DNA of 28,352 nucleotides from an uncultured Actinomycetes bacterium (GCA_903897475.1 CAIUBS010000026.1:1-28352); one strand, 5' to 3'. Shown: positions 1-9,590, counted from the stretch's first letter. Translations and numbers: made by a program. Notes: generated by a model from the letters alone, not told the origin.

Positions 1-915
1 AAGTTCTTAGAATTTTTAGATCGTTGTGGGCAGAAAGTTTATTTATCAGCGACACCAGGTAAATATGAACTGGAAATGACAAATAATACTTTTGTTGAGC
101 AGGTTATTAGACCTACAGGGCTTGTAGATCCAAAAATCGTAGTAAAACCAATAAAAGGACAAATTGATGACTTAGTCAATGAAATAAAAATTCGGGCCGA
201 ACGAAATGAGCGAGTATTGGTCACAACATTAACAAAAAAGATGTCGGAAGAGTTAACTGACTACATGCTTGGGCTTGGAGTAAAAGTTAGATACCTTCAT
301 TCAGAGGTAGACACTTTAAGAAGAGTTGAATTACTCCGCGAATTAAGAACAGGTGAATACGATGTGTTAATCGGCATTAACCTTTTACGAGAGGGTTTGG
401 ATTTACCAGAGGTATCACTAGTTGCTATTTTAGACGCAGACAAAGAAGGATTCTTAAGGTCTTCAACATCTTTGATTCAAACTATAGGTAGAGCAGCTAG
501 AAATGTTTCAGGTGAAGTCCATATGTACGCCGACAATATAACTAAGTCCATGCAGTTTGCTATTGATGAGACTAATCGAAGGCGAGCAAAGCAAGTGGCC
601 TATAACACCGAACGAGGGATCGACCCAACGCCCCTTAGAAAGAAGATTGCTGACATTACTGATTTAATAGCAAAAGAGATTGATGACACAGAGGATCTTG
701 CCGCAACCAGTAAGAAAAGTGGAATAAGTAGTGGATTCCATAATAAAAATGTATCCTCACTTCCACAGCGTGAATTGATAGCACTCATCTCCTCTTTGAC
801 TGATCAGATGCGCTCTGCTGCATCTGAATTAAGTTTTGAGTTAGCTGCAAGGTTGAGGGATGAGATCAGAGAATTAAAACGCGAACTTAAGGGTATGCAG
901 GAGGCTGGTAACTAG
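1..915 (+). CDS. uvrB: UvrABC excinuclease subunit B, C-terminal part (5' end outside window)
   Basis: UvrB is the damage-verifying helicase-like subunit of nucleotide excision repair; it is loaded onto DNA by UvrA and then recruits UvrC. The reading frame is open from base 1, so the gene enters from the left; the first in-frame ATG at 76 is internal. About 304 of the family's roughly 670-700 residues are present. Visible are the YLSATPG motif at the left edge, helicase motif VI (QTIGRAARN, about partial residue 160) and a C-terminal UVR domain (about the last 40 residues, FELAARLRDEI) that contacts UvrC. The stop TAG at 913-915 overlaps the GTG start of uvrA by one base, so translation is probably coupled. 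Identity is secure; the N-terminal ATP-binding half cannot be assessed. Confidence 0.97.
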   Translation, partial: KFLEFLDRCGQKVYLSATPGKYELEMTNNTFVEQVIRPTGLVDPKIVVKPIKGQIDDLVNEIKIRAERNERVLVTTLTKKMSEELTDYMLGLGVKVRYLHSEVDTLRRVELLRELRTGEYDVLIGINLLREGLDLPEVSLVAILDADKEGFLRSSTSLIQTIGRAARNVSGEVHMYADNITKSMQFAIDETNRRRAKQVAYNTERGIDPTPLRKKIADITDLIAKEIDDTEDLAATSKKSGISSGFHNKNVSSLPQRELIALISSLTDQMRSAASELSFELAARLRDEIRELKRELKGMQEAGN

Positions 916-3754
916 TGAACGATCGGTTAGTAGTCAGAGGTGCTAGAGAACATAATCTGAAGAATGTGTCTCTTGATATGCCACGAAACTCACTTATTGT
1001 TTTCACCGGTTTATCAGGCTCTGGCAAGTCATCTTTAGCTTTCGATACGATTTTTGCTGAAGGACAAAGAAGGTATGTCGAATCCCTGTCAGCCTATGCA
1101 CGCCAATTCTTGGGTCAGATGGATAAACCTGATGTTGACTTTATTGAAGGACTTTCACCTGCTGTATCTATTGACCAAAAATCTACCAACCGAAATCCAC
1201 GTTCTACTGTTGGCACAATTACAGAGGTTTACGATTATTTGAGATTGCTTTTTGCAAGAGCTGGAAAACCTCATTGTCCTAAATGTAAGAAAGAGATTTC
1301 TAAACAGACCCCTCAAAATATTGTCGATCAAATATTGCAAATGCCTGAAGGATCTAAGTTTCAAGTACTTGCGCCAGTAATCAGAGCTCGTAAAGGAGAG
1401 TTCCTTGACCTTTTCAAAGATTTTATAACTCAAGGATATTCCAGAGCACGTGTTGATGGAGTGGTCTACCAGATTTCAGAAATTCCTAAGCTTAAAAAGC
1501 AAGAAAAACATACAATTGAAGTCGTCGTAGATAGATTAAGTGTTAAGCCTGAAAGCAAATCAAGGTTAACCGACTCGATAGAAACAGCGCTGAGGCTTGC
1601 GAATGGACTAGTCGTCTTGGATTTTGTTGATAAGAAAGTTGGCTCTTTAGACAAAGAGAAAGTTTTTAGTGAACATATGGCTTGCCATGAATGTGAACTT
1701 TCATTTGAGGAGTTGGAACCAAGATCATTCTCCTTTAATTCACCTTTTGGCGCATGCCCAGAGTGCACAGGTATTGGCACAAAACTCGAAGTCGATGAAG
1801 ATTTATTGATTCCGGATGACTCAATCTCAATCAATGAGGGCGCAATTGCACCCTGGTCTGGTGGTCAATCTGCAGAGTATTTCTTAAGGCTTCTAGATGG
1901 ATTAGCTGCGGATTTAAAATTCTCTCTCAATACACCATGGAAAAAGCTTTCTGATAAGTCCAAGGATGCAATTTTGCATGGCTGGGATTATGAAGTTCAT
2001 GTTAAGTACAAGAATAGATATGGCAGGGTTCGAAACTACACCACGGGATTTGAAGGCGTAGTCCCATTTATTCATAGAAGACATTCTGAGACTGATAGCG
2101 ATTTTAGTCGAGACAAGTATGAAGCGTATATGAGAGAGACACCTTGTCATATTTGTCAGGGAAGTAGATTAAAGCCAGAAGTTCTTGCAGTGACTATTGG
2201 CGGAAAGAATATCGCTGAAATTTGCGAGTTTTCTATTTACGACTGTTCAGTATTTCTAAAAGAAATCTCGCTTTCATCCCGCGAGAAGAAAATTGCAGAA
2301 CGAGTACTAAAAGAGGTGCATGCAAGATTAGGCTTTTTATTGGATGTAGGCCTTGATTACTTATCACTAGCCCGTCCTGCCGCTACGCTTTCAGGTGGTG
2401 AAGCACAAAGAATTCGATTAGCAACGCAGATTGGTTCTGGCCTAACTGGAGTCCTATATGTACTTGATGAACCAAGTATTGGTTTACATCAAAGGGATAA
2501 TCGCAAACTTATTGAAACACTTACAAGACTTCGTGATCTTGGAAATACCCTAATCGTGGTTGAACACGATGAAGACACAATTAGAACTGCGGATTGGATT
2601 GTAGATATTGGACCTGGAGCTGGTGAACATGGTGGAGAAGTAGTCTCTTCCGGAAGTTACCAAGAACTAATTGAGAATAAAAGATCAATCACAGGTGCTT
2701 ATTTAGCTGGAAGAAGCAAAATTGAATACCTAAAAAACGCAGAGCCATTGATCTGAAGAAATCATTAACAGTAAAATCTGCCAAAGAAAACAATCTTCAA
2801 AATATCGATGTCACCTTTCCACTTGCAGCCTTTGTAGCCGTGACTGGAGTAAGTGGCTCTGGAAAATCTACTCTAGTTAATGATATTTTGTATTCAGTTC
2901 TAGCAAACAAACTAAATGGTGCAAGAATTGTTCCAGGTAGGCATCGAACGATCTCAGGTCTAGATCAGTTAGATAAAGTAGTGCACGTTGATCAATCGCC
3001 GATTGGAAGAACTCCAAGATCAAACCCCGCTACTTATACTGGAGTCTTTGATAAGGTCCGAGCTCTTTTTGCTGAGACAAGTGAAGCTAAAGTTCGTGGA
3101 TATCAACAAGGTAGATTTTCCTTCAATGTAAAAGGTGGAAGATGTGAAAACTGTGCCGGCGATGGCACGATTACCATTGAGATGAATTTTCTCCCAGATG
3201 TATATGTTCCATGCGAAGTTTGTCACGGAGCTAGGTATAACCGTGAAACTTTAGAGGTTCACTATAAAGGAAAGACAATTGCACAGGTACTGGATATGCC
3301 AATTGAGGAGGCAAATAATTTCTTTGAATCAGTACCTGCTATTTCAAGGTTTTTGAAAACTCTTTGTGATGTTGGTCTTGGCTATGTTCGCCTTGGTCAA
3401 TCAGCGCCAACTTTATCTGGTGGCGAAGCCCAGCGCGTGAAACTTGCAACTGAACTTCAGCGAAGATCTACTGGCCGAACAATTTATGTTCTTGATGAAC
3501 CAACTACTGGCTTACATTTTGAAGATGTACGAAAACTCTTGCTAGTTCTAAATCGTTTAGTTGATACTGGAAATACTGTAATTGTGATCGAGCATAATTT
3601 AGATGTAATAAAATCTGCTGATTGGGTTATAGATCTTGGGCCCGAGGGAGGTTCAGGTGGCGGTTTAGTAGTTGCCGAGGGCAGACCAGAAGAGATCGCT
3701 AAGAATTCAAAGAGTTATACCGGAAAATTTTTGCTTGAATCTTTAAAGAAATAA
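915..3754 (+). CDS. uvrA: UvrABC excinuclease subunit A, interrupted by a -1 frameshift
   Basis: UvrA is the dimeric ABC-type ATPase that finds helix-distorting lesions and loads UvrB. The start is GTG at 915. The first frame (915-2756, 613 residues) carries Walker A (GLSGSGKSS, residues 32-40), zinc-binding CxxC pairs, and an LSGGEAQRIRLA signature followed by LDEPSIGLH. The second half (frame of 2840-3754) carries a second Walker A (GVSGSGKST), a CENC/CEVC zinc module, LSGGEAQRVKLA and LDEPTTGLHFED. The two frames join by a -1 shift near 2732-2738; the second frame is open back to 2726 and encodes typical UvrA sequence (AKENNLQNIDV) before the GTG at 2840, so that GTG is not a true gene start. 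The joined product would be about 946 residues, normal for UvrA. The break may be a one-base deletion in a run of six A, a sequence error, or a slippage site. uvrC follows two bases after the stop. Confidence 0.95.
2732..2738 (+). other. A_AAA_AAC slippery heptamer at the uvrA frame break
   Basis: The zero-frame codons are CTA (2730-2732), AAA and AAC, which places the heptamer A AAA AAC in the register needed for tandem -1 slippage. After a -1 slip, reading continues CGC AGA GCC ATT and gives the rest of UvrA. Without a slip, translation ends at TGA 2754-2756. The same bases are a six-A homopolymer, a common place for a sequencing deletion. No strong downstream stem is visible: only a 5-bp pairing GCAGA (2739-2743) with TCTGC (2777-2781) across 33 bases. 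The heptamer is certain; whether it functions is unknown. Confidence 0.5.
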
Positions 3755-3756
3755 CT

Positions 3757-5670
3757 ATGACAGATCCACAATCGTATCGTCCATCGAATTTACCAACCGA
3801 TCCAGGCGTTTACAGATTCTTTGATAAAGATGACAAGGTCATTTATGTAGGCAAAGCCAAGAATCTCAAGAATAGATTAAATTCATACTTCGGAAGTAAT
3901 CTTCAAATAAAGACTCGTCGTATGGTGACGACTGCAGTTCGAGTCGATTGGACCATAGTCAATAGTGAATTAGAGGCAATTCAACTTGAATTTACTTGGA
4001 TAAAACAATTCAATCCTGATTTCAATGTTCAGTTTAAAGATGATAAGTCTTATCCATACCTAGCGATAGATTTAGATGCGGATTTCCCTAGATTGTTTAT
4101 TTCAAGATCTAAAAAACAAAAGGGTGTAAAGTATTTTGGACCGTATTCACATGCCTGGGCTTTGCGCAGTACTTTTGAAACCTTGATAAAGATTTATCCA
4201 GTAAGAACTTGTAGTGATTCGAATTTCAAATCAGCAAATCGAAATAAAAGACAGTGCTTGCTAGGTGATATTGGCAAGTGTTCTGCACCTTGTGTTGAAT
4301 GGATAACCAAAGATGACCACAAAAAGTTAGCTGGAGACTTAACTAATTTCCTGGAAAAATCACCAACTGAAATCTCCAATCGAATTGAACAAGAGATGCT
4401 ACAAGCAGCTAAGACGGAAGAATTCGAAAGAGCAGCAAGGCTGCGTGATCAACTTGAAGCTGTGAACAAGGCGTTTGAATCTACTGACCGATTCTTAAAT
4501 GAAAATATCAATGCTGATGTTTTGGCTGTGCACGAGGACATAACTCATGCGGCTTTATCCCAGTTCAACATTAAGTCAGGTCGAATAACAGGGTCTAGAT
4601 CCTGGATTATTGACCGGTCAAATTTACTTGAGGATGAAGAGATTATTACAGCAATGATTGGCAAAATATACACAGATTTAGTTCCGCCACAGGAATTGAT
4701 TCTTGACCAGCTGCCTGCAGATGTTTCATCATTGCAAGTTTGGCTGGGAGAAAAAATTGGAAAATCTGTCACGATTACAAAGCCACTAAAGGGTGAAAAA
4801 CTTGAAATAGTTCAATTAGTAAAGAGAAATGCTAATCAAGCGTTAATTCAATATTTAAGCAAGCGGGCCAATGACTCTGCAGTTAGTGGAGGGGCCCTAA
4901 CTGAAATAGCAGAGCAACTTGAATTAGCGGAATTGCCCTTGAGAATCGAGTGTTTTGATATATCAAATATTCAAGGAACTAGCATGGTTGCTTCTATGGT
5001 GGTTTTTGAAGATGGCCAACCTAAGAAAAGTGAGTATCGTAGATTTTCAATAGATGATGAATCTGGCTTTGATGACACCAGAGCAATGAGTCACGTTATC
5101 ACGCGTCGATTCAAGAGATATTTGGAAGAAAGGAATGTTGACATAGTTGAGAGCAACGTACAGGGGGCATCTAGGCCAAAGTTTGCTTATCCACCACAGT
5201 TAGTTGTCGTAGATGGTGGCAAGCCTCAAGTAAACGCTGCAGCAAAGGCCTTAAGGGATTTAGGCATTACAGATATTGCACTCTGTGGGCTCGCTAAAAG
5301 ATTAGAGGAGGTTTGGTTGCCATATAACAGTGAACCAATAATTTTTCCAAGGCATAGCGAAGCACTTTACCTTCTTCAAAAAATTAGGGATGAAGCGCAC
5401 AGGTTTGCAATAAATTTTCATAGATCAAAACGTTCAAAACTTATGCTTGACTCTCTACTAGATCAAATTGAGGGGCTTGGTGAAAGTAGGAGAAAATCTT
5501 TACTTGATAAGTTTGGAAGTGTTTCAGCGCTAAAATCGGCGCAGGTTTCTGAGATTGCAGCAGTTCCAGGAATCGGTTCAAAATTGGCTAAAACTATCTT
5601 TGATAATCTGAATCAGCAGGTTAATAATGAGAAGATTGATATGCAGACAGGTGAAATATTAGATGCTTGA
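3757..5670 (+). CDS. uvrC: UvrABC excinuclease subunit C
   Basis: UvrC makes both incisions flanking the lesion in the UvrB-DNA complex. The 637-residue product has the full domain order: GIY-YIG nuclease at the N-terminus (GVY 17-19, YVG 30-32, then KAKNLKNRL) for the 3' cut; a cysteine-rich stretch with CSAPC; a UVR domain (FERAARLRDQL) that pairs with UvrB; an RNase H-like endonuclease domain (FDISNIQG with D401, and DGGKPQ with D486) for the 5' cut; and C-terminal helix-hairpin-helix repeats (VPGIGSKLA). Length is normal. The ATG at 3757 lies two bases after the uvrA stop, so uvrB-uvrA-uvrC read as one unit carrying the whole excinuclease. Confidence 0.98.
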   Translation: MTDPQSYRPSNLPTDPGVYRFFDKDDKVIYVGKAKNLKNRLNSYFGSNLQIKTRRMVTTAVRVDWTIVNSELEAIQLEFTWIKQFNPDFNVQFKDDKSYPYLAIDLDADFPRLFISRSKKQKGVKYFGPYSHAWALRSTFETLIKIYPVRTCSDSNFKSANRNKRQCLLGDIGKCSAPCVEWITKDDHKKLAGDLTNFLEKSPTEISNRIEQEMLQAAKTEEFERAARLRDQLEAVNKAFESTDRFLNENINADVLAVHEDITHAALSQFNIKSGRITGSRSWIIDRSNLLEDEEIITAMIGKIYTDLVPPQELILDQLPADVSSLQVWLGEKIGKSVTITKPLKGEKLEIVQLVKRNANQALIQYLSKRANDSAVSGGALTEIAEQLELAELPLRIECFDISNIQGTSMVASMVVFEDGQPKKSEYRRFSIDDESGFDDTRAMSHVITRRFKRYLEERNVDIVESNVQGASRPKFAYPPQLVVVDGGKPQVNAAAKALRDLGITDIALCGLAKRLEEVWLPYNSEPIIFPRHSEALYLLQKIRDEAHRFAINFHRSKRSKLMLDSLLDQIEGLGESRRKSLLDKFGSVSALKSAQVSEIAAVPGIGSKLAKTIFDNLNQQVNNEKIDMQTGEILDA

Positions 5671-5691
5671 CAGGTGTAGCAAGATATAGGC

Positions 5692-6570
5692 ATGGCAAAA
5701 AGTACAGAGGTTTTAATAGTAAGTGGAATGAGTGGAGCTGGTCGATCAACTGTTGCTCATGCACTTGAAGATCTAGGCTGGTATGTTGTTGACAATCTGC
5801 CTCCAGCACTGATTGATAATCTCGTTAAACTGCTTGAGCCTTCAATGAGAAAAATAGCCATAATTATCGATGTTCGCGGCGGTGAATATTTTGATAGTTT
5901 CTCTAAATCAGTATCGGAGTTGGGTAAATCTGGAGTATCTAGCAAAACGATATTTATTGACGCAGCAGATGATGTGTTAGTCAGAAGATTTGAAGCAACT
6001 CGGCGTCCTCACCCTCTTCAGGGCAATTCGCGGATACTTGATGGAATTGTAAAAGAACGCGAACGCCTTAGAGAGGTCAAGGAATCAGCTGACCTAGTTA
6101 TAGATTCCTCTTCTTTCAATATTCATCAATTGGAACGAAAAATTGCTGAGCATTTTCAGGACTCAAGCGAAGCTGATCTTAGAGTCAATATTCTTTCCTT
6201 CGGATATAAGTATGGAATCCCAGTGGATGCAGATTTAGTTATGGATTGTCGTTTCATCGCAAATCCTCACTGGGACCCTGAACTTCGACCATTAAATGGT
6301 CTTGATTCGAAAGTTAGCAAGGCGGTTCTCAATGCCAGTAATGTTCAAGAGTTCCTAGATAGGTACGAGCAACTTTTTGAAACGGTTGCCGTTGGGTTTA
6401 TTTCAGAGGGAAGAAGGTTTTTAACTCTAGCCATAGGATGCACTGGAGGCAAACATCGCTCAGTTGCAATTACCGAAGAGCTTGTTCTTCGCCTTAAATC
6501 ATCTAAAGCACTTAAGGAATACAAGCTAAAGACACAAGCTACGCATCGAGATTTAGGTCGCGAAATCTAA
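5692..6570 (+). CDS. rapZ: RapZ/YvcJ family nucleotide-binding protein
   Basis: This family has an N-terminal P-loop kinase-like domain and a C-terminal RNA- or ligand-binding domain. In E. coli RapZ is the adaptor that delivers the GlmZ small RNA to RNase E; in Gram-positive bacteria the role is less clear, with nucleotide hydrolysis and cell-wall or competence links. The 292-residue product shows Walker A GMSGAGRST (12-20), then VVDNLPPALI, the central SFGYKYGIPVDADLVMD block and the C-terminal GCTGGKHRSV motif typical of the family. It starts 21 bases after uvrC and its stop is two bases before the yvcK ATG. The rapZ-yvcK-whiA order is conserved in Actinobacteria and Firmicutes. Function here is inferred from family. 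Confidence 0.96.
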   Translation: MAKSTEVLIVSGMSGAGRSTVAHALEDLGWYVVDNLPPALIDNLVKLLEPSMRKIAIIIDVRGGEYFDSFSKSVSELGKSGVSSKTIFIDAADDVLVRRFEATRRPHPLQGNSRILDGIVKERERLREVKESADLVIDSSSFNIHQLERKIAEHFQDSSEADLRVNILSFGYKYGIPVDADLVMDCRFIANPHWDPELRPLNGLDSKVSKAVLNASNVQEFLDRYEQLFETVAVGFISEGRRFLTLAIGCTGGKHRSVAITEELVLRLKSSKALKEYKLKTQATHRDLGREI

Positions 6571-6572
6571 AT

Positions 6573-7499
6573 ATGGAAAATAAAGTTGTATGCCTTGGAG
6601 GAGGTCATGGTCTAGCTGCAACTTTAGGAGCGATTCGATCTTTAACAAGAGAAGTCACTGCAATTGTCACGGTCGCAGATAATGGCGGATCATCAGGTAG
6701 ATTAAGAGCTGAATTTAATTCTTTACCTCCAGGCGATCTTCGTATGGCATTGGCAGCTTTATGTGCTGATGATGATTGGGGTAAAAGCTGGGCAGATATT
6801 CTGCAATACAGATTTACTAGTGAGGGTGCATTAAATAATCACGCTATTGGAAATTTATTACTTGCTGCGTTATGGGATCGAGATTCAGATCCAGTAGTTG
6901 GGTTAGATCGTGTTGGACAATTACTTAAAGTGGTAGGCCGAGTTTTACCGATGGCTTTGGAGCCACTAGATATTGAAGCAACATTTACAAACGGATCTTT
7001 GAAAAGTGTAATCCGTGGGCAGATAGAAGTCGCCGAAGCTAAGGGAATAGTAGAGGACCTCAAGTTAATTCCAAGTAATCCAAAGGTTACACCGCAGGCA
7101 AATTTTGCGATTGAGAATGCTGACTGGATTACGTTTGGGCCTGGTTCCTGGCTTTCAAGTGTTATGCCGCATTTTCTCCATAGGGATCAAGCCTTAACCA
7201 TCCAAAATAGTAGAGCGAGGAAAATATTAATTTTTAACCTTCCTGATAAGAACATTAAAGACGAATACTATGGAAGAACGCTTGCAGAGCACTTAAAATT
7301 GATATTGAAGCACACCAGAGATTTCAGTTTTGACTATGCGCTGATTGATAAATCCTTAGAAGATTCCCAAGAAGGTTTCTACGATCTTGTAGAAAGTTGT
7401 GGCGGTAAAGTCCTAGCACTTGATCTAAAGGATGGCCAGCATCCTAATCGGCATAGTAAAGAAAAATTAATTTCTGCTTTCTCACACATTTTAGAGTAA
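6573..7499 (+). CDS. yvcK: YvcK/CofD-like family protein (gluconeogenesis factor)
   Basis: YvcK proteins bind UDP-sugars and influence carbon metabolism and peptidoglycan synthesis in other Gram-positives; the fold resembles CofD (2-phospholactate transferase), but an enzymatic reaction is not established. The 308-residue product opens with VVCLGGGHGLAATL and has VTVADNGGSSGRLR, PPGDLRMALAAL and NHAIGNLLLAAL, the conserved nucleotide-sugar site motifs. Length matches the family. Start ATG 6573 is two bases after rapZ, without a clear Shine-Dalgarno sequence, so translation is probably coupled to rapZ. Identity is firm; physiological role is inferred. Confidence 0.95.
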   Translation: MENKVVCLGGGHGLAATLGAIRSLTREVTAIVTVADNGGSSGRLRAEFNSLPPGDLRMALAALCADDDWGKSWADILQYRFTSEGALNNHAIGNLLLAALWDRDSDPVVGLDRVGQLLKVVGRVLPMALEPLDIEATFTNGSLKSVIRGQIEVAEAKGIVEDLKLIPSNPKVTPQANFAIENADWITFGPGSWLSSVMPHFLHRDQALTIQNSRARKILIFNLPDKNIKDEYYGRTLAEHLKLILKHTRDFSFDYALIDKSLEDSQEGFYDLVESCGGKVLALDLKDGQHPNRHSKEKLISAFSHILE

Positions 7500-7536
7500 T
7501 ACCTGCTTAGATATTCACTTGTAGCAAAGGAGCATT

Positions 7537-8514
7537 ATGGCAATGACTGAGGCGGTTAAGGATGAGCTTGGAAGGCTTGCAATTTCTAAGCCTTGCTGCA
7601 GAAAGGCAGAGGTATCTGCCCTTCTGCGATTTGCAGGAGGTCTTCATGTTGCCGCAGGTAAAATAATTGTGGAAGTCGAGTTAGATGCTGCTCAAACTGC
7701 TCGCCGACTTCGTAAAGATATCTCTGAAATATTTGGACATGAAAGCGAATTATCAGTTGTTTCATCTAGTGGAATTAGAAAAGGTAGCAGATACATTGTC
7801 AGAGTCATTGCGGATGCGGATGCGCTTGCTAGACAAACAGGGTTAGTAGATGCAAGTAATAGGCCAATAAGAGGTTTACCACCACAGGTCGTCTCTGCAG
7901 CAATTTGTGATTCGGAATCTGCATGGCGCGGAGCATTCTTAGCTCATGGATCACTTACAGAACCAGGAAGGTCTTCTGCCTTGGAAATAACCTGTCCAGG
8001 ACCTGAAGCTGCTTTAGCTCTAGTTGGAGCTGCCAGAAGACTTGGTATAACGGCAAAAGCTCGTGAAGTTAGAGGAGTAGATAGAGTCGTAATAAGAGAT
8101 GGTGATGCAATTGGCGCATTGCTAACAAGATTAGGTGCTCATGAAACAGTGCTGGCATGGGAAGAGCGAAGAATGCGCCGTGAAGTGAGGGCGACTGCAA
8201 ATAGATTGGCGAATTTCGATGATGCAAATTTAAGAAGATCTGCTAGGGCGGCAGTTGCTGCCTCTGCAAGAGTTCAAAGAGCCATGGAAATTTTAGGTCC
8301 GGAGATTCCTGATCATTTGAAAGAGGCTGGAGAATTACGAGTGACTCATGGGCAAGCAAGTCTTGAAGAATTGGGGTCGTTAGCCTCACCTCCAATGACT
8401 AAAGATGCTATTGCCGGTCGCATTCGTAGATTATTAGCAATGGCAGATAAGAGAGCACGGGAGCTAGGAGTTCCTGACACTGAAGCAAGTATTAGCCCAG
8501 ATTTATTGAATTAG
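7537..8514 (+). CDS. whiA: DNA-binding protein WhiA
   Basis: WhiA is a regulator with an N-terminal degenerate LAGLIDADG homing-endonuclease-like domain and a C-terminal helix-turn-helix. In Streptomyces it acts with WhiB to drive sporulation septation and ftsZ; it persists in non-sporulating Actinobacteria, where its role is less defined. The 325-residue product begins MAMTEAVKDELGRL, as actinobacterial WhiA proteins do, and ends with the HTH block THGQASLEELGSLA...MTKDAIAGRIRRLL. AAAGGAG at 7526-7532 is the ribosome site; a second ATG at 7543 is also within reach, but homology favours 7537. It follows yvcK after 37 bases and probably ends this transcription unit. Confidence 0.96.
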   Translation: MAMTEAVKDELGRLAISKPCCRKAEVSALLRFAGGLHVAAGKIIVEVELDAAQTARRLRKDISEIFGHESELSVVSSSGIRKGSRYIVRVIADADALARQTGLVDASNRPIRGLPPQVVSAAICDSESAWRGAFLAHGSLTEPGRSSALEITCPGPEAALALVGAARRLGITAKAREVRGVDRVVIRDGDAIGALLTRLGAHETVLAWEERRMRREVRATANRLANFDDANLRRSARAAVAASARVQRAMEILGPEIPDHLKEAGELRVTHGQASLEELGSLASPPMTKDAIAGRIRRLLAMADKRARELGVPDTEASISPDLLN

Positions 8515-8532
8515 AGAGGTTTTTTCCCTGAT

Positions 8533-8545
8533 AAGATAGTTTCCT
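8533..8545 (+). promoter_or_regulatory. Candidate promoter box upstream of gap (shared with secG)
   Basis: AAGATAGTTTCCT lies 43 bases before the gap ATG and matches 12 of 13 bases of the box before secG (11598-11610). It contains TAGTTT (8537-8542), which fits the loose actinobacterial -10 pattern TANNNT. No convincing -35 element is visible at 16-18 bases. A start site a few bases downstream would give a leader of about 35-40 bases. That this is a promoter is inferred from the position and the repetition. Confidence 0.45.
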
Positions 8546-8588
8546 CACAATGATGTGGTGTTGATTTTATTTTTTAGGCGAGGAAATA

Positions 8589-9590
8589 ATGTTAAAAGTC
8601 GGTGTAAATGGATTTGGAAGAATTGGACGTAACTTCTTAAGAGCTTCACTTGAATCTGGTGCAAAATTTGAAATAGTTGGAATAAATGATCTCACTGACA
8701 ACGCAACATTAGCCCACCTCCTAAAGTACGACTCAATTCTTGGCCGACTCGATAGTCCTGTTACCTTTACTGATACCTCAATAACTGTTGGTGGAAAGAC
8801 CATTTCTGTCAGCGCTGAAAGAGATCCGGCAAATATTCCTTGGGGTAAGTTAGGTGTAGATGTTGTTGTTGAATCTACAGGTATTTTTACTAAAGCTGCT
8901 GATGCCAAGAAACATATAACAGCCGGAGCCAAAAAGGTAATAATTTCAGCGCCAGCTACCGATGAAGATATCACCATAGTAATGGGTGTAAATCATGATA
9001 AATATGATTCAGCAAAACACCATGTAATCTCTAACGCTTCCTGTACAACTAATTGTCTTGCTCCGATGGCGAAAGTTTTGAATGATGAATTTGGAATCGT
9101 CCGTGGGCTCATGACCACTATTCATGCATATACAAATGATCAAGTAATTTTGGACTTTCCTCATAAGGATTTGCGTAGATCTAGAGCTGCAGCACTTTCA
9201 ATTATTCCAACCTCTACTGGTGCGGCCAAGGCAATTTCCTTGGTACTGCCTGAATTGAAAGGCAAATTAGATGGATACGCACTTCGTGTACCAGTTCCTA
9301 CCGGTTCAGCGACTGATTTGACTGTTGAGCTGGCAAAAGAAGTGAGTGTTAATGACATAAATGGCGCCTTGAAGAAAGCAAGTGAAGGTTCACTTAAAGG
9401 ATTTTTAACTTACACAGAAGACCCGATTGTTTCTGCCGATATTGTCACAGACCCAAGCTCTTGTATTGTCGATGCTGGGTTAACCAAGGTGCTTGGTACA
9501 ACTGTAAAAGTAGTTGGCTGGTATGACAACGAGTGGGGATACTCAAATCGACTAGTTGATTTAATCCATTACATAGGTAAATCTATTTAG
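8589..9590 (+). CDS. gap: Glyceraldehyde-3-phosphate dehydrogenase, type I
   Basis: This enzyme oxidises glyceraldehyde 3-phosphate to 1,3-bisphosphoglycerate in glycolysis. The 333-residue product starts with the Rossmann motif VGVNGFGRIGR; N33-D34 after the second strand fits NAD+ rather than NADP+ use. The catalytic SNASCTTNC motif has Cys152, and the C-terminus has the conserved GWYDNEWGYSNRLVDL. GAGGAAA just upstream (about 8580-8586) is the ribosome site. A 74-base gap from whiA holds a candidate promoter, so gap probably leads the gap-pgk-tpiA operon; pgk starts four bases after the stop. Confidence 0.98.
   Translation: MLKVGVNGFGRIGRNFLRASLESGAKFEIVGINDLTDNATLAHLLKYDSILGRLDSPVTFTDTSITVGGKTISVSAERDPANIPWGKLGVDVVVESTGIFTKAADAKKHITAGAKKVIISAPATDEDITIVMGVNHDKYDSAKHHVISNASCTTNCLAPMAKVLNDEFGIVRGLMTTIHAYTNDQVILDFPHKDLRRSRAAALSIIPTSTGAAKAISLVLPELKGKLDGYALRVPVPTGSATDLTVELAKEVSVNDINGALKKASEGSLKGFLTYTEDPIVSADIVTDPSSCIVDAGLTKVLGTTVKVVGWYDNEWGYSNRLVDLIHYIGKSI

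Noticed and set aside
1466..1834. 122-residue minus-strand reading frame inside uvrA
   Set aside because: Low-complexity serine-rich translation, complementary to conserved UvrA sequence; a shadow frame.
2840..3754. A separate short uvrA-like gene starting at GTG 2840
   Set aside because: The frame is open upstream to 2726 and encodes conserved UvrA sequence there; GTG 2840 is the Val of the VTGVSGSGKS strand, not a start.
8567..8977. 136-residue minus-strand reading frame over the start of gap
   Set aside because: It lies opposite a certain gene and its codons mirror gap; no family motif or ribosome site.
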